Source: Rouxiella aceris | Lineage (GTDB): Bacteria > Pseudomonadota > Gammaproteobacteria > Enterobacterales > Enterobacteriaceae | Direction: 5' to 3' | NCBI RefSeq assembly: GCF_012933545.1 | Contig: NZ_JAADJU010000008.1 | Location: 186,001-250,000 of the forward strand | DNA length: 64,000 nucleotides | Shown here: positions 43,846-53,101 of the stretch, in pieces | Layout of the letters: the number at the start of each line of letters is the position of its first letter | Position numbering within the stretch: position 1 is the stretch's first letter | Made by a program: the position numbers and the translations under genes | The notes under the pieces: generated by a model | What the model was told of the DNA's origin: nothing | What the model saw: the letters and a program-made list of their open reading frames with translations, nothing else | Databases searched by the model: none

Positions 43846-45573
43846 CTAATCCGCTTGGGCCACTGCCGCCTTATCCTGATGCACGGCAATATAACGCTCA
43901 TATTTTGACGGTTTTAGCGCCGACAAATCGACCAGTACCAGGCCGTCAATACAGTTATTGAACGCCGGATCGCAGCCGAAGTCGATAAACTGCACACCGC
44001 CGCATTGGCAAAGTTCGGTATATTGCTTATAAAGTGGCGGAATGCTGCAGCCTAAATTGGCCAGCAGCCGTTTAAGCCGCTGTAAATCCTCCTGATAATT
44101 ATCACCCTCAAACTGTGCCAGCACCTCCGGTAAAGAGGCAGGATAGGGACGTCGTGAGGTGGCCAGCGGCAGGGTTGGGGCAAAATAGAGGCGATAAAAG
44201 GCAATCAGCAGGTCGCGTGCCGCCAGTGGCAATCCGCCGGAAATCGATACCGGTCCAAACAGGTAACGATACTGTGGATATTTCGCCAGATAGGCACCAA
44301 TACCCAGCCACAAATAGTCCAGACCGCGTTTGCCCCAGTAAGCCGGCTGAATAAAGCTGCGGCCCAACTCAATACCCTGGGCCAGGATCGGGTCCATCTG
44401 ATGGCCATAATTGAACAGGCTTTGGCTGTAGATGCTGTTAATGCCGCGTTTTTCCAGCTGTTCGGCGGTGGGAATAAATCGATAGGCGCCGACGATCTCC
44501 AGCGCCTGCGGGTCCCACAGCACCAGGTGATAATAGTCGTCATCATAGCTGTCCAGATCGCGGCGGCGACCGCTGCCTTCACCGACGGCACGAAAGGCGA
44601 TTTCGCGCAGGCGTCCCAGCTCGCGCAGCACCGGCACATAATCTTCGTCCTGGCGGCGATAGAGATAAATGTGCTTGCCATCGGGGGTTTGCCCGAGCAC
44701 TTCACTGGCCTCCAGCGCGCGCTTGAGCACTGCGCGATCTTCGGCGCGGGCAATGGCCGATTCGGTATGAAACAGACCGCTTTTCCCCTGTCCCAGGCGA
44801 TAGACGTGTTGGCGAAAACGCGCCGCCAGATCCTTGGCCTGAGTGTGGCCGTCATGCCAGCTTTCATAAGGAATACGCGCGCCAATTTGCAGCGTCAGGC
44901 AACTGCCGCGATGGCCAAACATTTCATGGACCAGCAGCAGTGAGGCCAGCGGCTTGTACAGCATCGAACTAAGGTAAAATAGCGCGCTGTTATTACCGCT
45001 GATATGCACCGGCACAATCGCGGCGCGGGTTTTGGCCGCCAGGCGGATAAACCCGGTATGCCAGCGGCCATCGCGTACCCCTTTCGAGCTGAGACGAGAG
45101 ACTTCACCGGCAGGAAAGAGGATCAGCACACCCTGGTTTTCCAGATGCTGTTGCATCCTGGCAACCTGCTCGCGTCCGGTGCGATTGCCCATATTATCCA
45201 CCGGGATCATCAGGTTATTGAGGGAGGTCACCTGCGAGAGCAGGCGATTGGCGACAATTTTGACATCAGACCGCACCGAGGCAACGGCGTTGAGCAGGGC
45301 CAGGCCGTCAAGGGTACCGATGGGGTGATTGGCTATGACCACGACCGGGCCGTAGCTGGGGATCTGCTCCAGGCAGCGTTCCGACAGCTCGCAGCGTACC
45401 TGGAAATCATCGAGTATCTGCTCGACCATATCCACACCTTTAAGGTGACGGTGGGTATCGGCCAACTGATGGAATTCTTTTTCGCGAAACAGGCGTTTTA
45501 ACAGCTGGCGCTGCCAGTCCGGGGTTTTGTGCTGTGGGTCAAGATCCTGAAGTACGTTGTCCATGCTAAACAT
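43846..45573 (-). CDS. olsF: Bifunctional ornithine lipid synthase OlsF
   Basis: A 575-residue fusion of two acyltransferases. Residues about 60-260 are PlsC-like (OlsA role) with ANHPIGTLDG as the HX4-5D motif, then FPAGEVSRL in place of FPEGT. Residues about 300-550 are a hemolysin-like GNAT (OlsB role) with FIPTAEQL, ELGRSFIQPAYWGKRGL and LFGPVSISGG. OlsF from Serratia proteamaculans makes ornithine lipids from ornithine in two acylations. GGAGG precedes the ATG. It stands alone and converges on the SorC gene. Ornithine lipids are phosphorus-free membrane lipids; pho control is possible but no pho box was verified. Confidence 0.9.
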   Translation of the reverse strand: MFSMDNVLQDLDPQHKTPDWQRQLLKRLFREKEFHQLADTHRHLKGVDMVEQILDDFQVRCELSERCLEQIPSYGPVVVIANHPIGTLDGLALLNAVASVRSDVKIVANRLLSQVTSLNNLMIPVDNMGNRTGREQVARMQQHLENQGVLILFPAGEVSRLSSKGVRDGRWHTGFIRLAAKTRAAIVPVHISGNNSALFYLSSMLYKPLASLLLVHEMFGHRGSCLTLQIGARIPYESWHDGHTQAKDLAARFRQHVYRLGQGKSGLFHTESAIARAEDRAVLKRALEASEVLGQTPDGKHIYLYRRQDEDYVPVLRELGRLREIAFRAVGEGSGRRRDLDSYDDDYYHLVLWDPQALEIVGAYRFIPTAEQLEKRGINSIYSQSLFNYGHQMDPILAQGIELGRSFIQPAYWGKRGLDYLWLGIGAYLAKYPQYRYLFGPVSISGGLPLAARDLLIAFYRLYFAPTLPLATSRRPYPASLPEVLAQFEGDNYQEDLQRLKRLLANLGCSIPPLYKQYTELCQCGGVQFIDFGCDPAFNNCIDGLVLVDLSALKPSKYERYIAVHQDKAAVAQAD

Positions 45574-45676
45574 AGAATGACCTCCGGTTGCGTTTTCATG
45601 ACCATAAAGTGCGGTAATGACAGCAATATTTCAGTCAAATGACGTTATCAGGACAGGGCGCACGGCACATTTTGTT

Positions 45677-46591
45677 CTAAAGCGGATTGCGCTGATAGAG
45701 GGCGGAAAAACCTTCGAAATCTCGCAATTGTTGGATCCACCATTTGGCGGCATTGCCGCTGGCGTTTTCGTTCCATGCCAGATAGGCCATATCTTGATGG
45801 CATTGGGCATCGAGCACTTTTTCTATCAATTCCCCCGACCGTAAATAGGGTTCCGCCAGATAGCGCGGTAAAAAACCACAACCTAGCGCAGCGATTTGCG
45901 CATCTATTTTTCCCCGAAAATCATGCACCGTGAGGATTTTCTGTCGGTCGAGGATCCGTAAGTCGGCACCACTACTATGTTTAGAAGAGTCCTGGATCAC
46001 CACGGCGCGATATTGGCGAAGGATTTCTTGCGGCACGGGTTCTTCGGCGCGGGCCAGCGGATGTTGTGGTGCGACGGCGAAGACATATTCCAGCCAGCCC
46101 AGCGGTAAACAGCCAATGCCGCCGCGGGTGGCCGGTTCGCGTACCGCGCCGATGATGATATCTGCCCGATGATAGAGCAACGCTTCCCAGGTTCCCGCCA
46201 GCACTTCCTGGGTGAAATGCAGCTGGGTATGTTGATGCTGTTGATAGAAGGCGTCGATCAACGGGTGAAGTACCTTCAGCGGCACCGACGCATCGAGAGC
46301 CAGAGTAAGTTTGCTTTCCCAGCCGCTTTCGACATATTGCGCCTCTTGCTCAAGCTCGCTGACCGCCTGCAACAGCACCCGGCCTTTATCCAGCATCAGC
46401 TTGCCGGTGCTGGTGAAGGTGGCGCGATGGCCGGAACGATCGAGTAATTTGATTTTTAAGTCGCTTTCCATTTTTTGAATGGTATAGCTCAGAGCCGAGG
46501 GCGTTTTAAACAGGGTGGCGGCTGCGGCGGCAAAAGAGCCGTGGCGTTCCAGCGCATCAAGTATCAGCAGGGCTTCAAGACTCAGTTTCAT
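45677..46591 (-). CDS. LysR-family regulator, divergent from the monooxygenase gene
   Basis: A 304-residue LTTR. HTH region GSFAAAAATLFKTPSALSYT then IQKMESDLKIKLLDRSG; effector domain from about residue 90. The frame begins five codons earlier, but ATG 46591 (MKLSLEALLILDAL) with GGGG upstream matches the family start. It faces the ABM-domain gene at 46715 and probably controls the two-gene operon there. Effector unknown. Confidence 0.9.
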   Translation of the reverse strand: MKLSLEALLILDALERHGSFAAAAATLFKTPSALSYTIQKMESDLKIKLLDRSGHRATFTSTGKLMLDKGRVLLQAVSELEQEAQYVESGWESKLTLALDASVPLKVLHPLIDAFYQQHQHTQLHFTQEVLAGTWEALLYHRADIIIGAVREPATRGGIGCLPLGWLEYVFAVAPQHPLARAEEPVPQEILRQYRAVVIQDSSKHSSGADLRILDRQKILTVHDFRGKIDAQIAALGCGFLPRYLAEPYLRSGELIEKVLDAQCHQDMAYLAWNENASGNAAKWWIQQLRDFEGFSALYQRNPL

Positions 46592-46714
46592 CTGCGGGTT
46601 CCCCAAAAATATTTAACAAGTTCTTAAAATCTTTACGCTATCAGCAACCCGGCGATTTGCCTATTGTTTCAACCACAGCAGCAGGGTTTATCGCTTACCG
46701 CTAAAGGAAATAAC

Positions 46715-47275
46715 GTGAACTATTCAACGCAACAAGATCACGTCACGCTGGTGATCACTCACAGCCCCTTGCCGGGAAAAACCCGGGAATATGAGGCATG
46801 GCTGGAAGAAATTATGCCGATGGCCGCCAGCTTTACCGGTCATCTTGGTGTGAATGTTATTCGACCACGGGAAGGTGAAACCGCCTATACCATCCTGGTC
46901 AGGTTTGCGGATCTCGACCGCCTGTATGCCTGGATCCACTCCCCGGACCGTCAGGCGCTGGTGGCCAAGGTCAGCGGATTATTAGACCAGGGCGACCGCT
47001 TTGAGATCCGACCCGGTGCCGCCTTCTGGTTTACGCCGCAAACCAAAAAAGGGCCAACACCGGCGAAGTGGAAACAGTATTTGCTGACGCTGGGGGTGAT
47101 CTTTCCCTCGACGAATTTTGTTCCCTGGTTTTGGGGCACGCTCTTGCCCGCAGGCAAAGGGACGCTATGGGGGCATCTGCTCAATGATGCCAGTGTCGTT
47201 GCGTTGGTGGTGTTTTTCTGGATGCCGCTGGTAACGCGTTTACTGAAAAATTGGTTGATCCCGAAAGGGCAATAG
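46715..47275 (+). CDS. Antibiotic biosynthesis monooxygenase-domain membrane protein
   Basis: A 186-residue protein: an N-terminal ABM domain (about 8-105; VTLVITHSPLPGKTREYEAW, GHLGVNVIRP, YTILVRFADLDRLYAWIHS) followed by two membrane segments (about 125-145 and 155-175). The GTG at 46715, with AAAGGA six bases upstream, is preferred over an ATG 17 codons earlier. ABM domains act in cofactor-free quinol oxidation or heme degradation, but the ABM-plus-two-TM form has no assigned role. The amidohydrolase gene follows after 16 bp, so they are co-expressed. Confidence 0.8.
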   Translation: MNYSTQQDHVTLVITHSPLPGKTREYEAWLEEIMPMAASFTGHLGVNVIRPREGETAYTILVRFADLDRLYAWIHSPDRQALVAKVSGLLDQGDRFEIRPGAAFWFTPQTKKGPTPAKWKQYLLTLGVIFPSTNFVPWFWGTLLPAGKGTLWGHLLNDASVVALVVFFWMPLVTRLLKNWLIPKGQ

Positions 47276-47291
47276 AGTCTGGAGACCCAAG

Positions 47292-49163
47292 ATGCACAAT
47301 CATGCTTCCCTGATTTTAACCAACGGCAAATTTCACACCGTTGACCGAGAGAATCCCTTCGCTGACGCCGTAGCAATCAAAGACGGTAAATTTCTTGCGG
47401 TGGGCAGTGCCGCCGAAGTGATGCGCTATGCCGGGCCGCAAACCACAACGCTGGATTTAACCGGCCATACGGCGATCCCCGGTCTTAATGATTCACACCT
47501 GCATCTGATCCGCGGTGGTCTCAATTATAATCTTGAGCTGCGTTGGGAAGGGGTGCCTTCGTTAGCTGATGCATTGCGGATGTTAAAAGAGCAGGCGCTG
47601 AGAACCCCCTCGCCGCAATGGGTCAGAGTCGTCGGTGGCTGGACGGAGTTTCAGTTTGCTGAACGCCGTATGCCAACGCTGGACGAAATTAATGCGGCAG
47701 CACCCGATACTCCGGTATTTATTCTTCATCTCTACGATCGCGCCCTGCTTAATCGCGCCGCACTCAGGGTGGTGGGGTATACCCGTGATACGCCCAATCC
47801 GCCGGGAGGCGAAATTCAGCGCGACGACAAAGGTAATCCCACCGGCATGCTGATTGCCCGTCCCAACGCCATGTTGCTCTATGCCACGCTGGCCAAAGGC
47901 CCGAAACTGCCGCTGGAGCAACAGGTCAATTCAACCCGCCAGTTTATGCGTGAGCTTAACCGGCTGGGATTGACCAGCGCCATTGATGCCGGTGGCGGCT
48001 TTCAAAACTATCCTGAAGATTATCAGGTGATCGCCGAGTTGCATGACAAGAAACAACTGACGCTGCGTATTGCCTATAACCTGTTTACCCAACGTCCTGG
48101 CCATGAAGTCGAAGACTTCGAACGCTGGACCGATATGCTCAAGCCGGGCCAGGGTACGGATTTTTATCGCCATAACGGTGCCGGTGAGATGCTGGTGTTT
48201 TCTGCCGCCGACTTTGAGGACTTTCTCGAGCCGCGCCCCGATTTGGCACCAGGGATGGAGGATGAGCTGGAACGCGTAGTGCGCCATCTGGTGGAAAACC
48301 GCTGGCCGTTCCGGTTGCATGCCACCTATAACGAATCCATCAGCCGTATGTTGGATGTGTTTGAAAAGGTGAACCGCGATATTCCGTTCAACGGTCTGCA
48401 CTGGTTCTTTGATCACGCCGAAACTATTACTCAGGCCAATATCGAACGGGTGAAAGCCCTTGGCGGCGGTATTGCCGTGCAGCACCGCATGGCCTTCCAG
48501 GGGGAGTATTTTGCCGAACGTTACGGTAAAGAGGCCACCCGGGAAACGCCACCGGTGGCGAAGATGCTTGCCGCCGAGGTACCCGTCGGTCTGGGTACCG
48601 ATGCCACGCGAGTGGCCAGCTATAACCCCTGGACCGCACTTTACTGGCTGGTATCTGGCCGCACTGTCGGCGGCATGGCCATGTATGACGACCATGCCCG
48701 CCTGGACCGCGAGACGGCGCTGATGCTGTGGACGCAGGGCAGTGCCTGGTTTTCCACTGAACAGGGTAAAAAAGGGCAAATCAAAGTCGGCCAACTGGCG
48801 GACCTGGCTATCCTGTCAAAAGATTATTTCAGCGTGCCGGAAGAAGAGATAAAAGGCATTGAGTCGGTACTGACCCTGGTGGACGGCGCAATTGTCTATG
48901 CCGCCGGTGGCTTTTCACCGCTGGCCCCGCCGTCGATCCCGGTATTGCCAGACTGGTCGCCGGTGGTCACGGTGCCGGGGCACTATCGTGCAGCGCCGCC
49001 TGATGCGCAGGCGCGTGTGGGGGCGCGACCCCAGGTGCATCAATGCAGTGGACCCTGTGGCGTTCACGTCCATCAGCATGATATTTCTCGTCGTTCTACC
49101 GTGCCGGTATCTGATAACCAGGCATTTTGGGGCGCACTGGGTTGCTCCTGTTTTGCCTTCTAA
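47292..49163 (+). CDS. Amidohydrolase family 3 (YtcJ/NfdA-like) protein
   Basis: A 623-residue metal-dependent hydrolase. The first metal-binding motif DSHLHLIRGG lies near residue 68, a candidate carboxylated region follows, then WFFDHAETITQANI and VGLGTDATRVASYNPW in the barrel, and a returning beta domain with LADLAILSKDYFSVP. The end is a Cys/His-rich tail (HQCSGPCGVHVHQHD, GALGCSCFAF) that is not part of the catalytic fold and may bind metal. Substrate unknown; related enzymes cleave N-substituted formamides or cyclic amides. It shares an operon with the ABM-domain gene; terminator at 49201. Confidence 0.87.
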   Translation: MHNHASLILTNGKFHTVDRENPFADAVAIKDGKFLAVGSAAEVMRYAGPQTTTLDLTGHTAIPGLNDSHLHLIRGGLNYNLELRWEGVPSLADALRMLKEQALRTPSPQWVRVVGGWTEFQFAERRMPTLDEINAAAPDTPVFILHLYDRALLNRAALRVVGYTRDTPNPPGGEIQRDDKGNPTGMLIARPNAMLLYATLAKGPKLPLEQQVNSTRQFMRELNRLGLTSAIDAGGGFQNYPEDYQVIAELHDKKQLTLRIAYNLFTQRPGHEVEDFERWTDMLKPGQGTDFYRHNGAGEMLVFSAADFEDFLEPRPDLAPGMEDELERVVRHLVENRWPFRLHATYNESISRMLDVFEKVNRDIPFNGLHWFFDHAETITQANIERVKALGGGIAVQHRMAFQGEYFAERYGKEATRETPPVAKMLAAEVPVGLGTDATRVASYNPWTALYWLVSGRTVGGMAMYDDHARLDRETALMLWTQGSAWFSTEQGKKGQIKVGQLADLAILSKDYFSVPEEEIKGIESVLTLVDGAIVYAAGGFSPLAPPSIPVLPDWSPVVTVPGHYRAAPPDAQARVGARPQVHQCSGPCGVHVHQHDISRRSTVPVSDNQAFWGALGCSCFAF

Positions 49164-49200
49164 GCCGAAGCCACTTTGCTTAACGGCAGTTATTCCTTCC

Positions 49201-49223
49201 GCCCGGCCTGTGCCGGGCTTTTT
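49201..49223 (+). terminator. Rho-independent terminator of the amidohydrolase operon
   Basis: Stem GCCCGGC/GCCGGGC, loop CTGT, then TTTTT. It lies 38 bp after the amidohydrolase stop. Confidence 0.92.
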
Positions 49224-49307
49224 ATCTGCTGCCCGGCAGAGTTAGGGATGTTGGGGGGATCCTTAATATTGTATTATCAGCGGGACCAGCCAAAACCGGG
49301 AATAATT

Positions 49308-49946
49308 ATGAGCACCGCCAGCGGCGCCAACGCGTTGCAGCCAACGAACTACCAGATTATCGCTGACAGTATTGCTACGCTGCTTTTTCCGCATGCGGAG
49401 GTGGTTTTGCATGATCTGCAAACCCAGCGGGTGGTGCATATTGCCAATAATCTTTCCAGGCGCCAGATTGGTGATGACTCGGCATTGGACGAGTTGCCGA
49501 GCGATGCCCAGTCGTCGCAGAGTATTGGCCCCTATGAAAAGCTTAACTGGGATGGGCAACGTCTGCGCTCTATTACCAGTATTTTGCGTGACGCGCAGGG
49601 GCAGGCGGTGATGGCCCTCTGTATCAATCTCAATTTCTCGGTGCTGGAGCAGGCGCGGGATGCCCTCAATCTGTTTTTTCAGTCCAGCCGGATTATGCCG
49701 CAGCCGGAAGCGCTGTTTCGCGATGATTGGCAAGAGCGCATCAATACTTTCTTGCACGCCTGGTTGCATAAAAACCATCTCGGTCTCAATAGCTTGCGTC
49801 GCGAAGAAAAGCGTCAGCTGGTGGAGGCGCTGTACCATGAACGGGCATTTGAAGGCCGCAGTGCCGTTGATTATGTCGCCAGCGTCCTGTCGATGGGCAG
49901 AGCCACGGTCTACAAGTACGTCAAGGCGCTGCGCGAGGAGTCCTGA
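49308..49946 (+). CDS. YheO/DauR-like regulator (PAS + HTH)
   Basis: A 212-residue DNA-binding protein. An N-terminal YheO-like PAS domain (about 10-125; LFPHAEVVLHDLQTQRVVHI, LRSITSILRDAQGQAVMALC) is followed by a C-terminal HTH (VEALYHERAFEGRSAVDYVA, MGRATVYKYVKAL). DauR of Pseudomonas represses D-arginine catabolism genes and has this structure. The open frame extends upstream to 49176 across a terminator, so the ATG at 49308 (MSTASGANALQP) is chosen. Its stop abuts that of the convergent ornithine-cyclodeaminase-like gene, which it may regulate. Confidence 0.87.
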   Translation: MSTASGANALQPTNYQIIADSIATLLFPHAEVVLHDLQTQRVVHIANNLSRRQIGDDSALDELPSDAQSSQSIGPYEKLNWDGQRLRSITSILRDAQGQAVMALCINLNFSVLEQARDALNLFFQSSRIMPQPEALFRDDWQERINTFLHAWLHKNHLGLNSLRREEKRQLVEALYHERAFEGRSAVDYVASVLSMGRATVYKYVKALREES

Positions 49947-50909
49947 CTATGCAGCGGCAGATGCCGCCAGACAGGCCTGCATGGCATAAGTGGCGATTTG
50001 TGCATCCTGCACCGCAACACCGGTTAAATCCACCAGAGTGATTTGCCGATCACTTTGTCGCCCCAGCTCGGGACTTTGCAGTAGTTGTCCCAACTCCAGC
50101 AACTGCTCACTTTGAAGCAACCCCTGTTTTAGCGCATGTGACACTTCGCCGTACTGACTGCACTGCTGCACCGAATCGACCACCACCCTGTCTGCGCGTG
50201 CCACCAGGCGGGGATCCAGTTCTTGCTTGCCATTGCTGTCGGCACCTACGGCGGTGATATGGGTTCCCGGTCGGATCCACTCACTGTCCAGTAAGGCTTC
50301 TCTTGATGGCGTAGTGGTGATAATCAGGTTGCATTGGTTGGCGACTTGCCGGGCATCTTGCGTCGTGCTGACCTGAAAACCGAGTGCGTGGGCAAAGTCA
50401 CGATAAGCCTCCAGCGCGGCTGGCTGGCGTCCCCATACGCAGACCTGACGGCAGTCGGTGACCGCCATCAGTTGTTCCAGCTGCATACGCGCCTGGACAC
50501 CGGTACCGATAATACCAATGGCGGTGACCCGCGAAGGGGCCAGGGCTTTGGCGACAATCTGTCCCGCCAGCGCCGTGCGGATGCAGGTCAGCCAGCCTGC
50601 ATCCTGCAACAGTGCCTGCGGTTGGCCGGTCTGTGCCGACAGTACCAGCATCAATCCATCATTGCTGGCCAGGCCTTTGCCTGGATTGTCGTAAAAACCG
50701 CTGGAGATTTTTACGACAAAATTTTCACTGCCTTCAATCCATGCCGATTTGATACAGCAGTCGCCGTTAGCGGCAGCAAAAAGAAAATTTTGCACCGGTG
50801 GCACCTGAACCCGCCCCTGTGAAAAAGCGATAAAGCCTTCCGTAATGCGCTGTGCGGCGATATGCAGATCCATGGCGGCGATGATTTGTTGTTGCTGATA
50901 GATCTTCAC
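49947..50909 (-). CDS. Ornithine cyclodeaminase/mu-crystallin family protein
   Basis: A 320-residue NAD(P)-binding protein. The Rossmann motif is GIIGTGVQARMQLEQLM, preceded by NFVVKISSGFYDNPGKGL and followed by TTTPSREALLDSEWIRPGTHITAVG-type family sequence. Members are ornithine cyclodeaminases, alanine dehydrogenases, ketimine reductases or EutC of hydroxyectoine utilisation. The partner dehydratase gene overlaps its start by four bases (ATGA), so the pair is coupled. The EutC/EutB pairing is suggestive, but the rest of an ectoine pathway is absent. Confidence 0.87.
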   Translation of the reverse strand: MKIYQQQQIIAAMDLHIAAQRITEGFIAFSQGRVQVPPVQNFLFAAANGDCCIKSAWIEGSENFVVKISSGFYDNPGKGLASNDGLMLVLSAQTGQPQALLQDAGWLTCIRTALAGQIVAKALAPSRVTAIGIIGTGVQARMQLEQLMAVTDCRQVCVWGRQPAALEAYRDFAHALGFQVSTTQDARQVANQCNLIITTTPSREALLDSEWIRPGTHITAVGADSNGKQELDPRLVARADRVVVDSVQQCSQYGEVSHALKQGLLQSEQLLELGQLLQSPELGRQSDRQITLVDLTGVAVQDAQIATYAMQACLAASAAA

Positions 50910-51889
50910 GCCATGGCTCCCAGAAATTTTTCCAGCAGGATATTACGTCCACAAAGCACCACCACCAGGTTCTTCCCCTGATAGTCGGCGGCCAGTTTGA
51001 TGGCTCCTGCCAGCGCCACGCCCGCCGCTCCCTCGATCATCCAGCGCTCGTAACGTGCGACCTGTTTCATGGCATCACGGATCTCCTGCTCGCTGACCAA
51101 TACGGTCTTATTGACCAGTTGCTGACACAGCGGGAAGGTGATACTGCCGGGTTCGATGCCGCCTGCGGTGCCGTCTGACAGGGTATCCTGTTCTTCCATT
51201 TCAATAATTTCACCCGCTGCCAGCGAGCGCTGCATGGTTGGGGCATTTTCCGGCCAGCAGCCGATAATCTCGGTGCCTGGCTTGAGGTGAGCCAGGGCGC
51301 TGCCGATACCGGAGATCAGACCGCCGCCGCCTACCGCGACAAATACTGCATCGACATCCGGCAACTGTTCGGCAATCTCCACCCCGACGGTGCCCTGACC
51401 GGCGATAATGTCGGCGTCGTTATAGGGGGAGATAAACAGGGTATTTTGGGCTTTTGCCTGTCTGGCTGCTTCCAGCTCAACGCTCAACGGCTCGCTGTCG
51501 AGGGAGATAACCGTGGCACCAAAACCTTTGATAGCCGCCAGTTTTAACGGCGACGCCTGGGTAGTGGTGTAGACGGTGACTGGTACCCCGGCACGCAGTC
51601 CGGCCAAAGCCAGCGCCTGCCCATGATTGCCGGAAGAGGCGGTGATCACCCCTTGTTGCCGCTGTTTATCGCTGAGGGTGAGGATTTTATTGCTGGCACC
51701 GCGAAATTTAAACGAACCGGTATGCTGTAGGTGTTCGCATTTTAGATAGATCTGGCTGCCGGTCTGGGTTGACAGCTGGGCACTATGAGTTAGTGGCGTC
51801 ACGGCAACCTGCGGGCGCAATAAACGATGGGCTTGCATAATTGCATTAGCCAGCGTCGAGAGTTGGGTAGTTCGAGTAGTGACAGACAT
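50906..51889 (-). CDS. PLP-dependent threonine/serine dehydratase-like (EutB-type)
   Basis: A 327-residue fold-type II PLP enzyme. The Schiff-base Lys is K61 in HTGSFKFRGA, the phosphate-binding loop is VGGGGLISGIG, and SSGNHGQALA is the conserved substrate loop. Without a C-terminal ACT domain it is the catabolic type. Expected to deaminate threonine, serine or a hydroxylated amino acid such as 3-hydroxy-aspartate. It precedes the ornithine-cyclodeaminase-like gene with a 4-bp overlap, hinting that its imine or keto product passes to that reductase. Confidence 0.87.
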   Translation of the reverse strand: MSVTTRTTQLSTLANAIMQAHRLLRPQVAVTPLTHSAQLSTQTGSQIYLKCEHLQHTGSFKFRGASNKILTLSDKQRQQGVITASSGNHGQALALAGLRAGVPVTVYTTTQASPLKLAAIKGFGATVISLDSEPLSVELEAARQAKAQNTLFISPYNDADIIAGQGTVGVEIAEQLPDVDAVFVAVGGGGLISGIGSALAHLKPGTEIIGCWPENAPTMQRSLAAGEIIEMEEQDTLSDGTAGGIEPGSITFPLCQQLVNKTVLVSEQEIRDAMKQVARYERWMIEGAAGVALAGAIKLAADYQGKNLVVVLCGRNILLEKFLGAMA

Positions 51890-52270
51890 AGCGGGCTCTT
51901 AATGTGGAAATATTATCCACCATAGACTTATTGTCTATATGTCGCAATGGATTTTTGATTGGCCCAGGCTGCCTGTGAACCCGGTAACGTCACAGCAAAA
52001 ACGGACCGGTTGTTTATAATTCGGTTTTACTCGTTTTTAATTAAATGCTATTTTCTATTCTTGGTATATATATCGAGTTCAAAGAAATTGTCGTATTATC
52101 CTATAGCATCAAGCCGTCTTATCGGTTTGTTTAAAGTTATTTATTTCCGCGTTTTACTTAATATTGTGTAACACGAACCTATTAGTTTTTCTATTAAGCA
52201 TTATAGCTCTAATAGTTACATTTTTTAGTAAAATGCTTTCTCCCAGGAACTTTCAGTGAAAGGAATGTCT
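51890..52270. other. AT-rich region upstream of the first mini-LysR gene
   Basis: About 380 bp, strongly AT-rich from 52010 to 52250, in sharp contrast to the neighbouring GC-rich genes. Possible promoter and H-NS-type binding; no coding frame of quality. Confidence 0.5.
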
Positions 52271-52537
52271 ATGACTATAGATCCAAAAGGAATTAATGGA
52301 TTTCTCGCAATTGTTGAAAATGGCAATTTTGAGAAAGCGGCCAAAAAGTTAGGTATCACGACATCGGCGTTGTCTATCCGGGTCAGTACATTGGAAAAAA
52401 TAATAGGAGAGCCGCTTCTTATCCGCAAGCGCCCCTTTATCCTTACCGAAACCGGCCATATTTTGTATGAGCATGCACTTCAACTGCGTAACCTTGAAAT
52501 TAGCCTGATAGAAAAAATAAGTAAAATAGCCTGCTAA
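52271..52537 (+). CDS. LysR DNA-binding domain only protein, copy A
   Basis: An 88-residue protein consisting of a LysR-type winged HTH (KGINGFLAIVENGNFEKAAK, then GITTSALSIRVSTLEKIIG, residues 7-62) and the linker helix (63-88). It ends where a normal LTTR would begin its effector domain. The HTH is closest to the ArgP type (FEKAAKKL, LLIRKRPF). AAGGA precedes the ATG. It is 61% identical by eye to the protein at 53102, with exactly the same length. No effector-domain remnant follows. It is probably an intact small regulator that dimerises through the linker helix. Local DNA is AT-rich. Confidence 0.8.
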   Translation: MTIDPKGINGFLAIVENGNFEKAAKKLGITTSALSIRVSTLEKIIGEPLLIRKRPFILTETGHILYEHALQLRNLEISLIEKISKIAC

Positions 52538-53101
52538 GTACGAACGTTCATTTTTAATTTGATTAAACCAGCGATAACATGTCATTAAACTACGCCCGTG
52601 ACATAACCCTTTGGCAACACCGTTTGGGCCGGGCACCAGTGTGTTAACATTATGTCAATCCTGATCGGGCTGCCTCTCGATCAGGATTTATCTGCTAACT
52701 CCTCGTCGTTAATTATATTTTTCCTTATGTGTCATTAATTTTAAAAGTCTTTTAATATCAAAGTGATATATGATTTTATTCAGTTTTTTAATATTAATTA
52801 ATGGATATGCCTGGTAGCCATTTTTATTCGTTATAAGGCTTTTAAGTTAATTTTATTAGGGTTTGTCGATGTTTCGTTTAATTATATTTGTAATAAAGCG
52901 ATAGGGCAATAAAGCCTTTGTTGCATGATTGTTGCGTTAATATATAGAGATCAGTGAGTTGCTGTGACTGTAATAATTCCCCTGCGAATTATCGATATAA
53001 CATGTCTTTTTATGATCCCACTATGTCGTATTACAAACAATTAAACTAGGTAGAGTCTTTATAAATTATTTTAATCCTAATGAGTATAACAAGGAGTTAA
53101 C
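52538..53101. other. AT-rich gap between the two mini-LysR genes
   Basis: About 560 bp. It has a perfect 11-bp stem at 52657-52688 (AATCCTGATCG/CGATCAGGATT), a possible terminator of copy A. The remainder is very AT-rich, with no open frame or visible remnant of an LTTR effector domain. Confidence 0.6.
52657..52688 (+). terminator. Hairpin downstream of mini-LysR copy A
   Basis: Perfect 11-bp arms AATCCTGATCG/CGATCAGGATT with a 10-nt loop, followed by TTATC. It is 120 bp past the copy A stop. Confidence 0.55.

Noticed and set aside
47931-48794. 287-residue open frame opposite the amidohydrolase
   Set aside because: Shadow of a real gene with no start signal or homology.
49947-51889. Hydroxyectoine (eutBC) utilisation operon
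   Set aside because: Only the two EutB/EutC-like genes are present; the doe/eut genes for ring opening and transport are missing, so the specific name was not used.
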